In this document: positions 57,363-64,000 of the stretch, piece after piece
Position numbering within the stretch: position 1 is the stretch's first letter
Layout: the number at the start of each line of letters is the position of its first letter
Origin: Vulcanimicrobiota bacterium
GTDB lineage: Bacteria > Vulcanimicrobiota > Vulcanimicrobiia > Vulcanimicrobiales > Vulcanimicrobiaceae
Assembly (NCBI GenBank): GCA_003140215.1
Contig: PLJL01000001.1
Span: 515,283-579,282 of the forward strand
Direction of reading: 5' to 3'
Length of the DNA stretch: 64,000 bases
Made by a program: the position numbers and the translations under genes
Notes under the pieces: model-generated
Told to the model about the DNA's origin: nothing
Databases searched by the model: none
Seen by the model: only the letters and a program-made list of their open reading frames with translations

Positions 57363-60065
57363 TTACTTCCCGGCCGGTCCCACGACGATGCGCACGAAGT
57401 CCTTGGGGCGGATCCATTTCGCCATCGCCGCGCGCACCCGCTCGGGGGTCGCCGCCAACTGGGCCTGTGCTTCGATACGGTCCTCGTCGAGCGGCCGGCC
57501 GGTCGAGGCGAAGGTGATGAGCTGCGAGGCCAACCCGTCGTACGATTCCTTCGCGATCGGAAGCTCGCCCAGCAAGAGCGCCTTGGCGCGGGTCAGCCGG
57601 TCGACGGCGAGCGGTTTGCGCTGCAGCGACGACAGATCGTCGACCACCAGCTTCGCCGCTCGAGCCACGTTCTGCGGATCGGCACCGTAGCTCACCGAGA
57701 ACGTGCTGCGGTGGCGGCCGCCATTCAAGCTCGATCCGACGGTGTAGACGTAGCCGTGCAGCTCGCGCAGGTCGTGGAACAGCAGCGAGGCGTAGAAGCC
57801 GCCGCTGAGCACTTCGTTGGCGAGATGCAAGATCGCGTAGTCCGGGTCGGCGTAGGTGAGCGGCAGCGTCTCGCTCAGCGTGACCTCGGATTGAATCCGG
57901 CCGGTCGCCGGGATCACGGCGCTCGCGGCGCCGTTCGGGCGGACCCGCGGCGAGAAGACGTTGGGCGTCGGCCCCTGGGCCTTCCAGGCGCCGAACGCCT
58001 TCTCGATCGCGGCCCGAGCGTGCTCCGGCGTCACGTCGCCGATCACCGCGATCGTCGTCAGATCGGGACGGTACACCGCCGCGTAGTACGCCTTGGCATC
58101 GTCGAGCGTGACGCTACCGGCGGTCGCGGGCGTGGCGTTGCGCCGCGCCGGATCGCCGCTGGGATAGAGCGCCGCCGCGAGCGCGACGCCCTTCTTGTAG
58201 TCCGGGCTCTTGACGGCTCCGGTCAGCGTGCCGACGGTTTGCGCTTTGACGATGTCGAACGCTTGTTGCGGCAGCGCCGGGTGCAGCTCGTCGTCGGCGA
58301 GCAGGTCGACCCCGCGGTCGAAATCCTTCGACAGCACGTCGAGGCTGAAGCTGCGGCCCGCGGTCACGCTCGCCGCGATCTTGTCCAGCTCGGTCTGATA
58401 GGCGATCCGGTCGTAGGTTTGGGTCCCGTATTGGAAGAGCCCGTCGACCATCGACTCGACGCCGTCTTTGCCGGCCGGATCCTGGAGCCCGGGATTGTTG
58501 AGAATGTCGCCCCGCACCACCGCGGTGTGGGAGATCTTCGCGGGCACGACGATGAGCTTGAGACCGTTGGGCAAGGTCTGCGCCACTGGATGCACGGTCT
58601 GCTCGGGAACCTTGAGCTGCTTGAGCACCGCTCGGGCGAAGAGTGGTAACGCAGTGTGCTCGGTCGGCACGAAGGTGTTGTCCTCGCCCTGCCGCGAGCC
58701 GAACGCGGAACCCGCGGCTTCTTTGGGCGTCGAGATCGCCACGGTCGCGGTGCTCTGATCGTAGTAGCTGCGCAGCACGCGATTGACGTCGTCGACCGTG
58801 ACCGCTTGGAGCGCCGCGAGATCCTCGTCGGGCGTGCGGTGCTCGACCGCCAGGCTCTGGCTCCAGGACGACGCCAGCCCGGAGATCGAGTTGCGCGCGA
58901 ACTCCGCCTGCGCGACCTCACGCTGCTTCGCGACCGCGACCAGCTCGGGCGGCAAGCCGCTCTTCTTGTAGTTCTCCACGACGGTCTTGACGTCGGTAAC
59001 CGCGGTCTCGCCGGTCGTCGTCACCGGGACCACCGAGCCGACCAGGCTCATGCCGGCCCGCGGATAGGTCACCGACTGCGCGAAGGTGCCCAGCGCCTTG
59101 CCCGACGCTTGCAGCTCGTAGAGCGCGCCGCGCTGGCTGTTGAGAACGTCGTTGAGGATCTGCGAAGCGAAGTAGTCCTTGTCGCCGTAGCCGGGGACGC
59201 GGTACGCGACGAACGCCAAGGTGATCGGGTCCGAGCTGTTGTCGTGCAGCGTCAGCGGCGTGAGCGGTTGCAGGTGGACCGGGCGCCGCGCCGGCAGCTT
59301 CGCGGCCGGGATGTCGCCGAACAGCGCTTTGACCTTGGCGATGGCCTGCTGCGGGTCGACGTTGCCCGCGATCACGTAGATCGCGTTGTTCGGATGGTAC
59401 CAGCGCTTGTAGTACGCCTGGAGATCCTTGGCCTGGATCTGCTTGAAGCTGGCCACGGTCCCCAACCCGAAGTCCGCGTACGGCGTCCCGGCGAAGACGT
59501 GCTCGACGGCTTTCTCGAACAGCCGGAACGTCGCGCTCGAGTAGTCCAGCGTGACCTCTTGGGTGATCGCACCGCGCTCTTGGTCCCACAGCTTTTGCGA
59601 ATCGAGCACGCCGGCGGCGCGCGAGCGCTCCAGGTTGAGCGCGATATCGAGATACTGCGAGGGCATCTCGAAGAAGTACTGCGTGATCTCGTTCTGCGTA
59701 TCGGCGTTGAAGCTTCCGCCGGTGATCGCGGTGGTGTCTGCGAACTGCGACGCGGTGAGCGCCTTGCTGCCGCGGAACAGCATGTGCTCCTGCGCGTGGG
59801 CGACGCCGGTGATCGGCTCCTCGTCCGAGCCGGTCAGATAGTTCATCCAGGTCGCGACGACGGGGGCGAGCGTATCGCGCAGGACGACGACTTGCAGGCC
59901 GTTCGCGAGGGTCGCGCGCGTGACGTCGACCGAGTGCGAGGACGGTGCCTGCGCCCGGCCCGGCGCGAGCGCGAGGAGCAGGAACGCGGCAGCAAGCGCG
60001 GCGGAACCGAGGCGGCGAAGACCAATGATCACGCTCGTTGCTTCCGACGACTCGAACGCCGACAC
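57363..60065 (-). CDS. M16 (pitrilysin-like) zinc peptidase, two domains
   Basis: 900 residues from ATG 60065, or a GTG at 60032. A signal peptide (about 15-39, ending GRAQA) suggests export. The first M16 half carries the inverted zinc motif HxxEH as AHAQEHMLFRG (His90, Glu93, His94) with the third ligand Glu170 in QERGAITQE exactly 76 residues later. The second half (about 480-890) is the catalytically inert M16 repeat with the family's PLTYADPDYAILHLANEVLSGGFYASLL (in part). It degrades peptides outside the cytoplasm. Confidence 0.88.
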   Translation of the reverse strand: MSAFESSEATSVIIGLRRLGSAALAAAFLLLALAPGRAQAPSSHSVDVTRATLANGLQVVVLRDTLAPVVATWMNYLTGSDEEPITGVAHAQEHMLFRGSKALTASQFADTTAITGGSFNADTQNEITQYFFEMPSQYLDIALNLERSRAAGVLDSQKLWDQERGAITQEVTLDYSSATFRLFEKAVEHVFAGTPYADFGLGTVASFKQIQAKDLQAYYKRWYHPNNAIYVIAGNVDPQQAIAKVKALFGDIPAAKLPARRPVHLQPLTPLTLHDNSSDPITLAFVAYRVPGYGDKDYFASQILNDVLNSQRGALYELQASGKALGTFAQSVTYPRAGMSLVGSVVPVTTTGETAVTDVKTVVENYKKSGLPPELVAVAKQREVAQAEFARNSISGLASSWSQSLAVEHRTPDEDLAALQAVTVDDVNRVLRSYYDQSTATVAISTPKEAAGSAFGSRQGEDNTFVPTEHTALPLFARAVLKQLKVPEQTVHPVAQTLPNGLKLIVVPAKISHTAVVRGDILNNPGLQDPAGKDGVESMVDGLFQYGTQTYDRIAYQTELDKIAASVTAGRSFSLDVLSKDFDRGVDLLADDELHPALPQQAFDIVKAQTVGTLTGAVKSPDYKKGVALAAALYPSGDPARRNATPATAGSVTLDDAKAYYAAVYRPDLTTIAVIGDVTPEHARAAIEKAFGAWKAQGPTPNVFSPRVRPNGAASAVIPATGRIQSEVTLSETLPLTYADPDYAILHLANEVLSGGFYASLLFHDLRELHGYVYTVGSSLNGGRHRSTFSVSYGADPQNVARAAKLVVDDLSSLQRKPLAVDRLTRAKALLLGELPIAKESYDGLASQLITFASTGRPLDEDRIEAQAQLAATPERVRAAMAKWIRPKDFVRIVVGPAGK

Positions 60066-60124
60066 CTCGGGCCGCGCTCCGCGGTCGCGGGGAGGCTCGA
60101 AGGCACCGTGGAACGACCGAGCCC

Positions 60125-60910
60125 GTGTCCGAACCCGTTTTGCGCCTCGAGCACGAGGGAGCGCGCGCTCGCGTCGTCCTGGCCCGGCCCGAGGTTCGCA
60201 ACGCGTTCAACGCCGAGCTGATCGCGCGCCTGGGTGAGGCGTTCATGGCGCTGGGCACCGATCCGGCCGTCCGCGTCATCGTGTTGCAGGGCGACGGCAA
60301 GACGTTCTGCGGCGGCGCGGACGTGCATTGGATGCGCGACTCCCTCGATCTGGGCGAGGCCGAGAACGTGCGCGACGCCGAGGCGATGTCGGACATGTTC
60401 CGCACGATCGACCGTTGCCCCAAACCGGTGATCGCGAGCGTCCACGGCGCCGCGCTGGGTGGTGGCGCGGGGCTGTGCGCGGTCGCCGACGCGGTCGTCG
60501 CCGAGGAGACGGCGGTCTTCGGGTTCACCGAAACCAAGCTCGGCATCATCCCGGCGGTGATCTCGCCGTTCGTGCTCGCCAAGATCGGCGTCTCGCACGC
60601 GCGCCGCTTGTTCCTCACCGGCGAACGGTTTGCCGCGAGCCGCGCCGCCGCGATCGGGCTGGTGCACGAGGTCGTGCCCGCGGGAGCCCGGGACGCCGCC
60701 GTCGATGCGATCGCGCGCGAGCTCGAGAGCGCGGGCCCTGCGGCGGTCGCGGCGGCCAAGGCGCTGCTGCCGGCGGTGCGCGCCGCGACGTACGATCAGA
60801 CCCGTGCGCTCACCGCGCGCGCCATCGCCAAGGCGCGCACCAGCGACGAAGGCCAGGAAGGGCTGCGCGCGTTTCTGGAACGGCGCAGCACGAGCTGGAC
60901 GGCACGGTGA
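60125..60910 (+). CDS. liuC: Enoyl-CoA hydratase/isomerase family (methylglutaconyl-CoA hydratase-like)
   Basis: 261 residues from GTG 60125. Crotonase fold with NAFNAELIARLGEAF, the oxyanion-hole segment GKTFCGGADVHWM and VHGAALGGGAGLCAVAD (in parts). Catalytic Glu is in ETKLGIIPAV. Because the biotin carboxylase, an esterase and HMG-CoA lyase follow in the same run, 3-methylglutaconyl-CoA hydratase of the leucine pathway is the best call; other enoyl-CoAs are possible. It overlaps the next gene by GTGA. Confidence 0.8.
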   Translation: MSEPVLRLEHEGARARVVLARPEVRNAFNAELIARLGEAFMALGTDPAVRVIVLQGDGKTFCGGADVHWMRDSLDLGEAENVRDAEAMSDMFRTIDRCPKPVIASVHGAALGGGAGLCAVADAVVAEETAVFGFTETKLGIIPAVISPFVLAKIGVSHARRLFLTGERFAASRAAAIGLVHEVVPAGARDAAVDAIARELESAGPAAVAAAKALLPAVRAATYDQTRALTARAIAKARTSDEGQEGLRAFLERRSTSWTAR

Positions 60911-62790
60911 TCCGGCGGCTCTTGATCGCCAACCGCGGCGAGATCGCGATTCGCATCGCGCGCGGCGCGCGCGAGCTGGGGATCGTGCCGCTGGGCGTCT
61001 ACTCCGACGCCGACGAGCACGCGCTGTTTCGCGAGGCGATGGATGCGTCGATCCGCATCGGTCCGGGCCCGGCGAGCGAGTCGTACCTCGACGGCGAAAA
61101 GATCGTGGCGGCGGCGATAACGCTCGGTGCCGATGCAGTGCACCCCGGATACGGGTTTCTGAGCGAGCGCGCGGCGTTCGCTCGACTCGTCGCCGCCGCC
61201 GGGCTCGTCTTCGTCGGGCCATCGCCCGACGCGATCGCCGCGATGGGCTCGAAGATCGAGGCCAAGCGGCGCGTGCGCGAGTTCGGCGTGCCGGTCGTTC
61301 CCGGCTACGACGGCGACGACCAGAGCGACGCGCGCTTGCGCCGCGAAGCGGCCGCGATCGGCACGCCGCTGTTGATCAAGGCCAGTGCCGGCGGCGGCGG
61401 CCGCGGGATGCGCGTCGTCGACGATCTGGCCGGCTTCGACGAGGCGCTCGCCTCGGCGCGCCGCGAAGCGCTGGCGGCGTTCGGCGACGACACCATGCTG
61501 CTGGAGCGCTACCTGCAGCGCCCGCGCCACGTCGAGTTTCAGATCCTTGCCGACGCCCACGGGGGCATCGTGCACCTCGGCGAGCGCGAATGCTCGATCC
61601 AGCGCCGCCATCAGAAGGTGATCGAGGAGGCGCCCAGCGTCGCGGTCGACGCCCAGCTGCGCGCGCGCATGGGCGCCGCCGCGGTCAACGCCGCGCGCAG
61701 CGTCGCCTACACCGGCGCGGGGACCGCCGAGTTCATGCTCGACGCGAGCGGCACGTTCTATTTCCTCGAGATGAACGCGCGGCTGCAAGTCGAGCACCCC
61801 GTCACCGAGCTGGTCTACGGCGTCGATCTCGTTCACGAGCAGCTGCGCATCGCCGGCGGCGCGCGCCTGCGCTTCACCCAAGAGCAGCTCGTGGCGCGCG
61901 GCTGGTCGATCGAAGCGCGGCTCAACGCCGAGGATCCCGCCCGCGACTTCCTGCCGCAGTCCGGCACGATCGCGCGCTTCGAGGTCCCGCACGCGCCCGG
62001 GGTGCGCCTCGACGCGGGGTTTCGCGCGGGCAGCGAAGTGCCGCTGTACTACGACTCCATGCTCGCGAAGATCATCGTGTGGGGGACGGACCGCGAGGCC
62101 GCGATCGCGCGGATGACGCAGACGCTGCGCGAGACGGTCGTCACCGGCATCGCCACGAACCTCGCGCTGCTGCGCGCGATCGTCGCCGACGGGGCCTATC
62201 GGGCCGGCGACACGACCACGAGCTTTCTCGACGAACGGATGCCGTCGTTCGCGCTCGCCGGTGCGGTCGCCGGCGATGCGACGAAGCGGCGCATCGCGGC
62301 GGCGCTGTTGGCGCGCGCCGGTGCCTGGCGGCTGGGCAGCGTCGGCATCCCGGTCGACTTCGCAGTCGCCGGCGAGCGCGTGCGCGTGCAGGCGTCGTAC
62401 GACGGCACGCGCTGGGAGCTCGCCGGCGGCGTGACCGGGACGGTCGAGCCCGATGCGCGCGATGCGGTGTACGACGCTCGCGGCGGCAGCGTCGTCGTCG
62501 ACGGCCGCACGGTGCGCTGGGACGACCCGGCGCCGCCCGGCGCCGGCGCGGAGCATTCGGCGCATGCGGCCGGCTCCGGCGACGTCACCGCACCGATGCC
62601 GGGCAAGATCATCCGCATCGCAGTCGAGCCGGGTGCCACGGTCGAGCCGCGTGCGCTGCTCGTCATCCTCGAAGCGATGAAGATGGAGCATCGGATCGAA
62701 GCGCCCGTCGCCGGAACGGTGAAGGCGATCCACGTCGAGCCGGGCCAGCTCGTCGCCAGCGGCGCAAGCCTCATCACCATCGGCCCCTAA
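60907..62790 (+). CDS. liuD: Acyl-CoA (methylcrotonyl-CoA) carboxylase biotin subunit, alpha
   Basis: 627 residues from GTG 60907. Order: biotin carboxylase N domain (RRLLIANRGEIAIRIARGAREL), ATP-grasp with VQAHPGYGFLSE-type HPGYGFLSERAAF and KASAGGGGRGMR, carboxylase C domain, a short BT-like linker, and a C-terminal biotinyl domain. The biotin lysine is Lys592 in LEAMKMEH. It carboxylates its own biotin with bicarbonate and ATP; partner is the beta subunit encoded upstream at 52896. Methylcrotonyl assignment rests on the HMG-CoA lyase two genes on. Confidence 0.88.
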   Translation: MIRRLLIANRGEIAIRIARGARELGIVPLGVYSDADEHALFREAMDASIRIGPGPASESYLDGEKIVAAAITLGADAVHPGYGFLSERAAFARLVAAAGLVFVGPSPDAIAAMGSKIEAKRRVREFGVPVVPGYDGDDQSDARLRREAAAIGTPLLIKASAGGGGRGMRVVDDLAGFDEALASARREALAAFGDDTMLLERYLQRPRHVEFQILADAHGGIVHLGERECSIQRRHQKVIEEAPSVAVDAQLRARMGAAAVNAARSVAYTGAGTAEFMLDASGTFYFLEMNARLQVEHPVTELVYGVDLVHEQLRIAGGARLRFTQEQLVARGWSIEARLNAEDPARDFLPQSGTIARFEVPHAPGVRLDAGFRAGSEVPLYYDSMLAKIIVWGTDREAAIARMTQTLRETVVTGIATNLALLRAIVADGAYRAGDTTTSFLDERMPSFALAGAVAGDATKRRIAAALLARAGAWRLGSVGIPVDFAVAGERVRVQASYDGTRWELAGGVTGTVEPDARDAVYDARGGSVVVDGRTVRWDDPAPPGAGAEHSAHAAGSGDVTAPMPGKIIRIAVEPGATVEPRALLVILEAMKMEHRIEAPVAGTVKAIHVEPGQLVASGASLITIGP

Positions 62791-62819
62791 CCGCCCTCGT
62801 TCCGGGTACAGGTGCCCAC

Positions 62820-63593
62820 GTGCGAGTGATTCTGATCGCCGGGTGGAACGAGCAGTCGAAGCTGATGCGCACGTTCATCGACGGGCGCCACGGCCAGGAT
62901 GGGCTGTCGGCCTTCGGTTTCGACTGCACGATCTTCCCCGACGGCAACCAGACGCTGCGTCAACGCATCGACCGTTTCGGCGCGTTCCTGGACCGGCTGC
63001 ACGCCCGCGAGCCCGACGCGTTCCCGGTCGCGACGTTGGGGTACAGCGCCGGCGGTTTGATCAATCGGGGCTTTCTGCGCGCCTATCCGCAACGCGCCGC
63101 CGAGATCGCGGCCACCGTCCAGCTCGCCGCGCCGAACGGCGGGTTGATCACCAACTACGCAACGGGCACGCTGCGCCTGGCGCGCATGCCGACCCACGTG
63201 CTGGCCGACATGGACGTCGAGTCGCCGTTCATGCAGTGGCTCAACGGCACGACCGGCCACTGGGTGCCCGACCCCGACAACGCGAAGAAGCAGCGCTGGA
63301 AGCTCGACGGCTCGCCGTGGGTGATGCCGCCGGGACATCCGTTCCTGCACATCATCGGGCGGATGCCCAAGTACCACTACCAGAGCGACGGCGTGGTGAT
63401 GATCGAGTCGGCGACGCTCGACGGCGCGATGCCGGTCGTCTCGATCGACGCCGACGAGGCGAACCACCTCAACCTCGGCGCCGTCTCGAACATCTTCGCA
63501 ACGATCCTGCGCGGTTTCAAGCACGACGACGCAGTCTGGCCTCGCGCCGTCGAGTTGACGGCAAAATTTCTGCGAAGGGAGCCCGTAGCATGA
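62820..63593 (+). CDS. Alpha/beta-hydrolase (esterase/lipase-like)
   Basis: 257 residues from GTG 62820 or the GTG six bases later. The fold is shown by VRVILIAGWNEQSKLM (beta strand and oxyanion loop) and the nucleophile elbow GYSAGG near residues 68-73, with an Asp in SIDADEANHLNL and His in the same stretch as the likely acid and base. The hydrolase may act on an acyl ester or thioester. It lies between the carboxylase alpha and HMG-CoA lyase genes with an ATGA overlap, an unusual place in leucine loci. Confidence 0.78.
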   Translation: MRVILIAGWNEQSKLMRTFIDGRHGQDGLSAFGFDCTIFPDGNQTLRQRIDRFGAFLDRLHAREPDAFPVATLGYSAGGLINRGFLRAYPQRAAEIAATVQLAAPNGGLITNYATGTLRLARMPTHVLADMDVESPFMQWLNGTTGHWVPDPDNAKKQRWKLDGSPWVMPPGHPFLHIIGRMPKYHYQSDGVVMIESATLDGAMPVVSIDADEANHLNLGAVSNIFATILRGFKHDDAVWPRAVELTAKFLRREPVA

Positions 63594-64000
63594 AGAACCT
63601 GTCGGCGGCGGCGCCGCGGCGTGTGACGATCTGCGAGGTTGGTCCACGCGACGGGCTGCAGAACGAGTCCGTTCCGATCTCGACCGAGGACAAGATCCGC
63701 TTTTGCGACCTGCTCTCCGACGCCGGCGTCCCGATCCTCGAAGCGACGTCGTTCGTGAGCCCCAAGGCGGTGCCGCAGATGGCCGACGCGGACGAGGTCT
63801 TCCGGCGCATCCGCAAGGACCCGGACCGAACCTATCTCGTGCTGGTCCCCAACGAACGCGGTCTCGACCGCGCGATCGACGCCGGCGTGCGGGCGATCGC
63901 GGTCTTCACCGCGGCCACCGAAAGCTTCGCCAAAGCCAACATCGGGATGACGATCGACGAGTCCGTCGCGACCTTCGGCAAGGTGGTCAAACGCGCCAAG
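63590..64000 (+). CDS. liuE: Hydroxymethylglutaryl-CoA lyase, cut by right edge
   Basis: 137 residues visible from ATG 63590 (ATGA overlap). HMG-CoA lyase TIM-barrel front: VTICEVGPRDGLQNES, then LLSDAGVPILEATSFVSPKAVPQMAD (in part) and LVLVPNERGLDRAI, with ESFAKANIGMTIDES. The metal and substrate Asp and Glu are in GPRDGLQNE. The enzyme splits HMG-CoA to acetyl-CoA and acetoacetate, finishing leucine degradation. The rest lies beyond the window. Confidence 0.92.
   Translation, partial: MKNLSAAAPRRVTICEVGPRDGLQNESVPISTEDKIRFCDLLSDAGVPILEATSFVSPKAVPQMADADEVFRRIRKDPDRTYLVLVPNERGLDRAIDAGVRAIAVFTAATESFAKANIGMTIDESVATFGKVVKRAK

Noticed and set aside
1-64000. CRISPR arrays, tRNA or rRNA genes, insertion sequences, attachment sites
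   Set aside because: I read both strands for tandem repeats with spacers, cloverleaf-like GTTCGA regions and transposase motifs and found none; absence is a judgement by eye.

Overview
The window is high-GC bacterial chromosome, densely packed on both strands, with many start/stop overlaps of the ATGA or GTGA type, frequent GTG starts, and no gene-free stretch longer than about 180 bases. No tRNA, rRNA, CRISPR array, insertion sequence or integrase is visible. The gene mix (coproheme decarboxylase-type heme synthesis, a wax-ester synthase, a CYP102-type P450 fusion, a contractile injection system, paired DUF1800/DUF1501 genes) would fit a deep-branching soil lineage such as Candidatus Eremiobacterota (WPS-2). 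That assignment is inference from gene content only.

Region 1 (2-16221, + strand) is the baseplate and distal half of an extracellular contractile injection system (eCIS, phage-tail-like). In order: a large beta-repeat protein cut by the left edge, a tube/baseplate adaptor, a LysM-like protein, a hub and a spike encoded as separate genes, a PAAR-like tip, a gp25-like wedge, two J-like wedge proteins, a gpI-like protein fused to a beta-helix, a 1082-residue DUF6519/beta-helix protein, and a 204-residue protein. Sheath, tube, ATPase and cap genes are not in the window and would be expected to the left.

Region 2 (16239-25017) holds a DUF445 membrane protein, a phasin-like protein with a clear promoter, a short-chain dehydrogenase, and a compact minus-strand operon: aldehyde dehydrogenase, wax-ester synthase/DGAT, then a CYP102-like P450-reductase fusion. 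It looks like a fatty-acid oxidation and neutral-lipid module.

Region 3 (25109-38876) is mostly housekeeping: nrdR-dut, panE-chdC-VOC-HNH, a zinc-ribbon protein, dprA-rlmH-argS-epimerase, a possible two-gene nucleotidyltransferase (toxin-antitoxin-like) insert, and a pyrF-pyrE-hisC-GNAT-permease operon. It ends with a 46-residue gene that has its own 5' hairpin and 3' terminator.

Region 4 (38966-46822) is an envelope-signalling cluster. A secreted adhesin-like protein and an ECF sigma factor are divergently transcribed from two mirror-image ECF-type promoters. The sigma gene is followed by a small membrane protein, an OmpR-type regulator, a histidine kinase and a second secreted beta-repeat protein.

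Region 5 (46932-64000) carries membrane and secreted proteins, a MaoC hydratase, a quinone oxidoreductase, a DUF1800/DUF1501 pair, a molybdopterin oxidoreductase/cytochrome b/thioredoxin/Crp set and a two-domain M16 peptidase. Leucine-degradation genes flank that block: the methylcrotonyl-CoA carboxylase beta subunit lies to its left, and the hydratase, alpha subunit, an esterase and HMG-CoA lyase (cut by the right edge) lie to its right.
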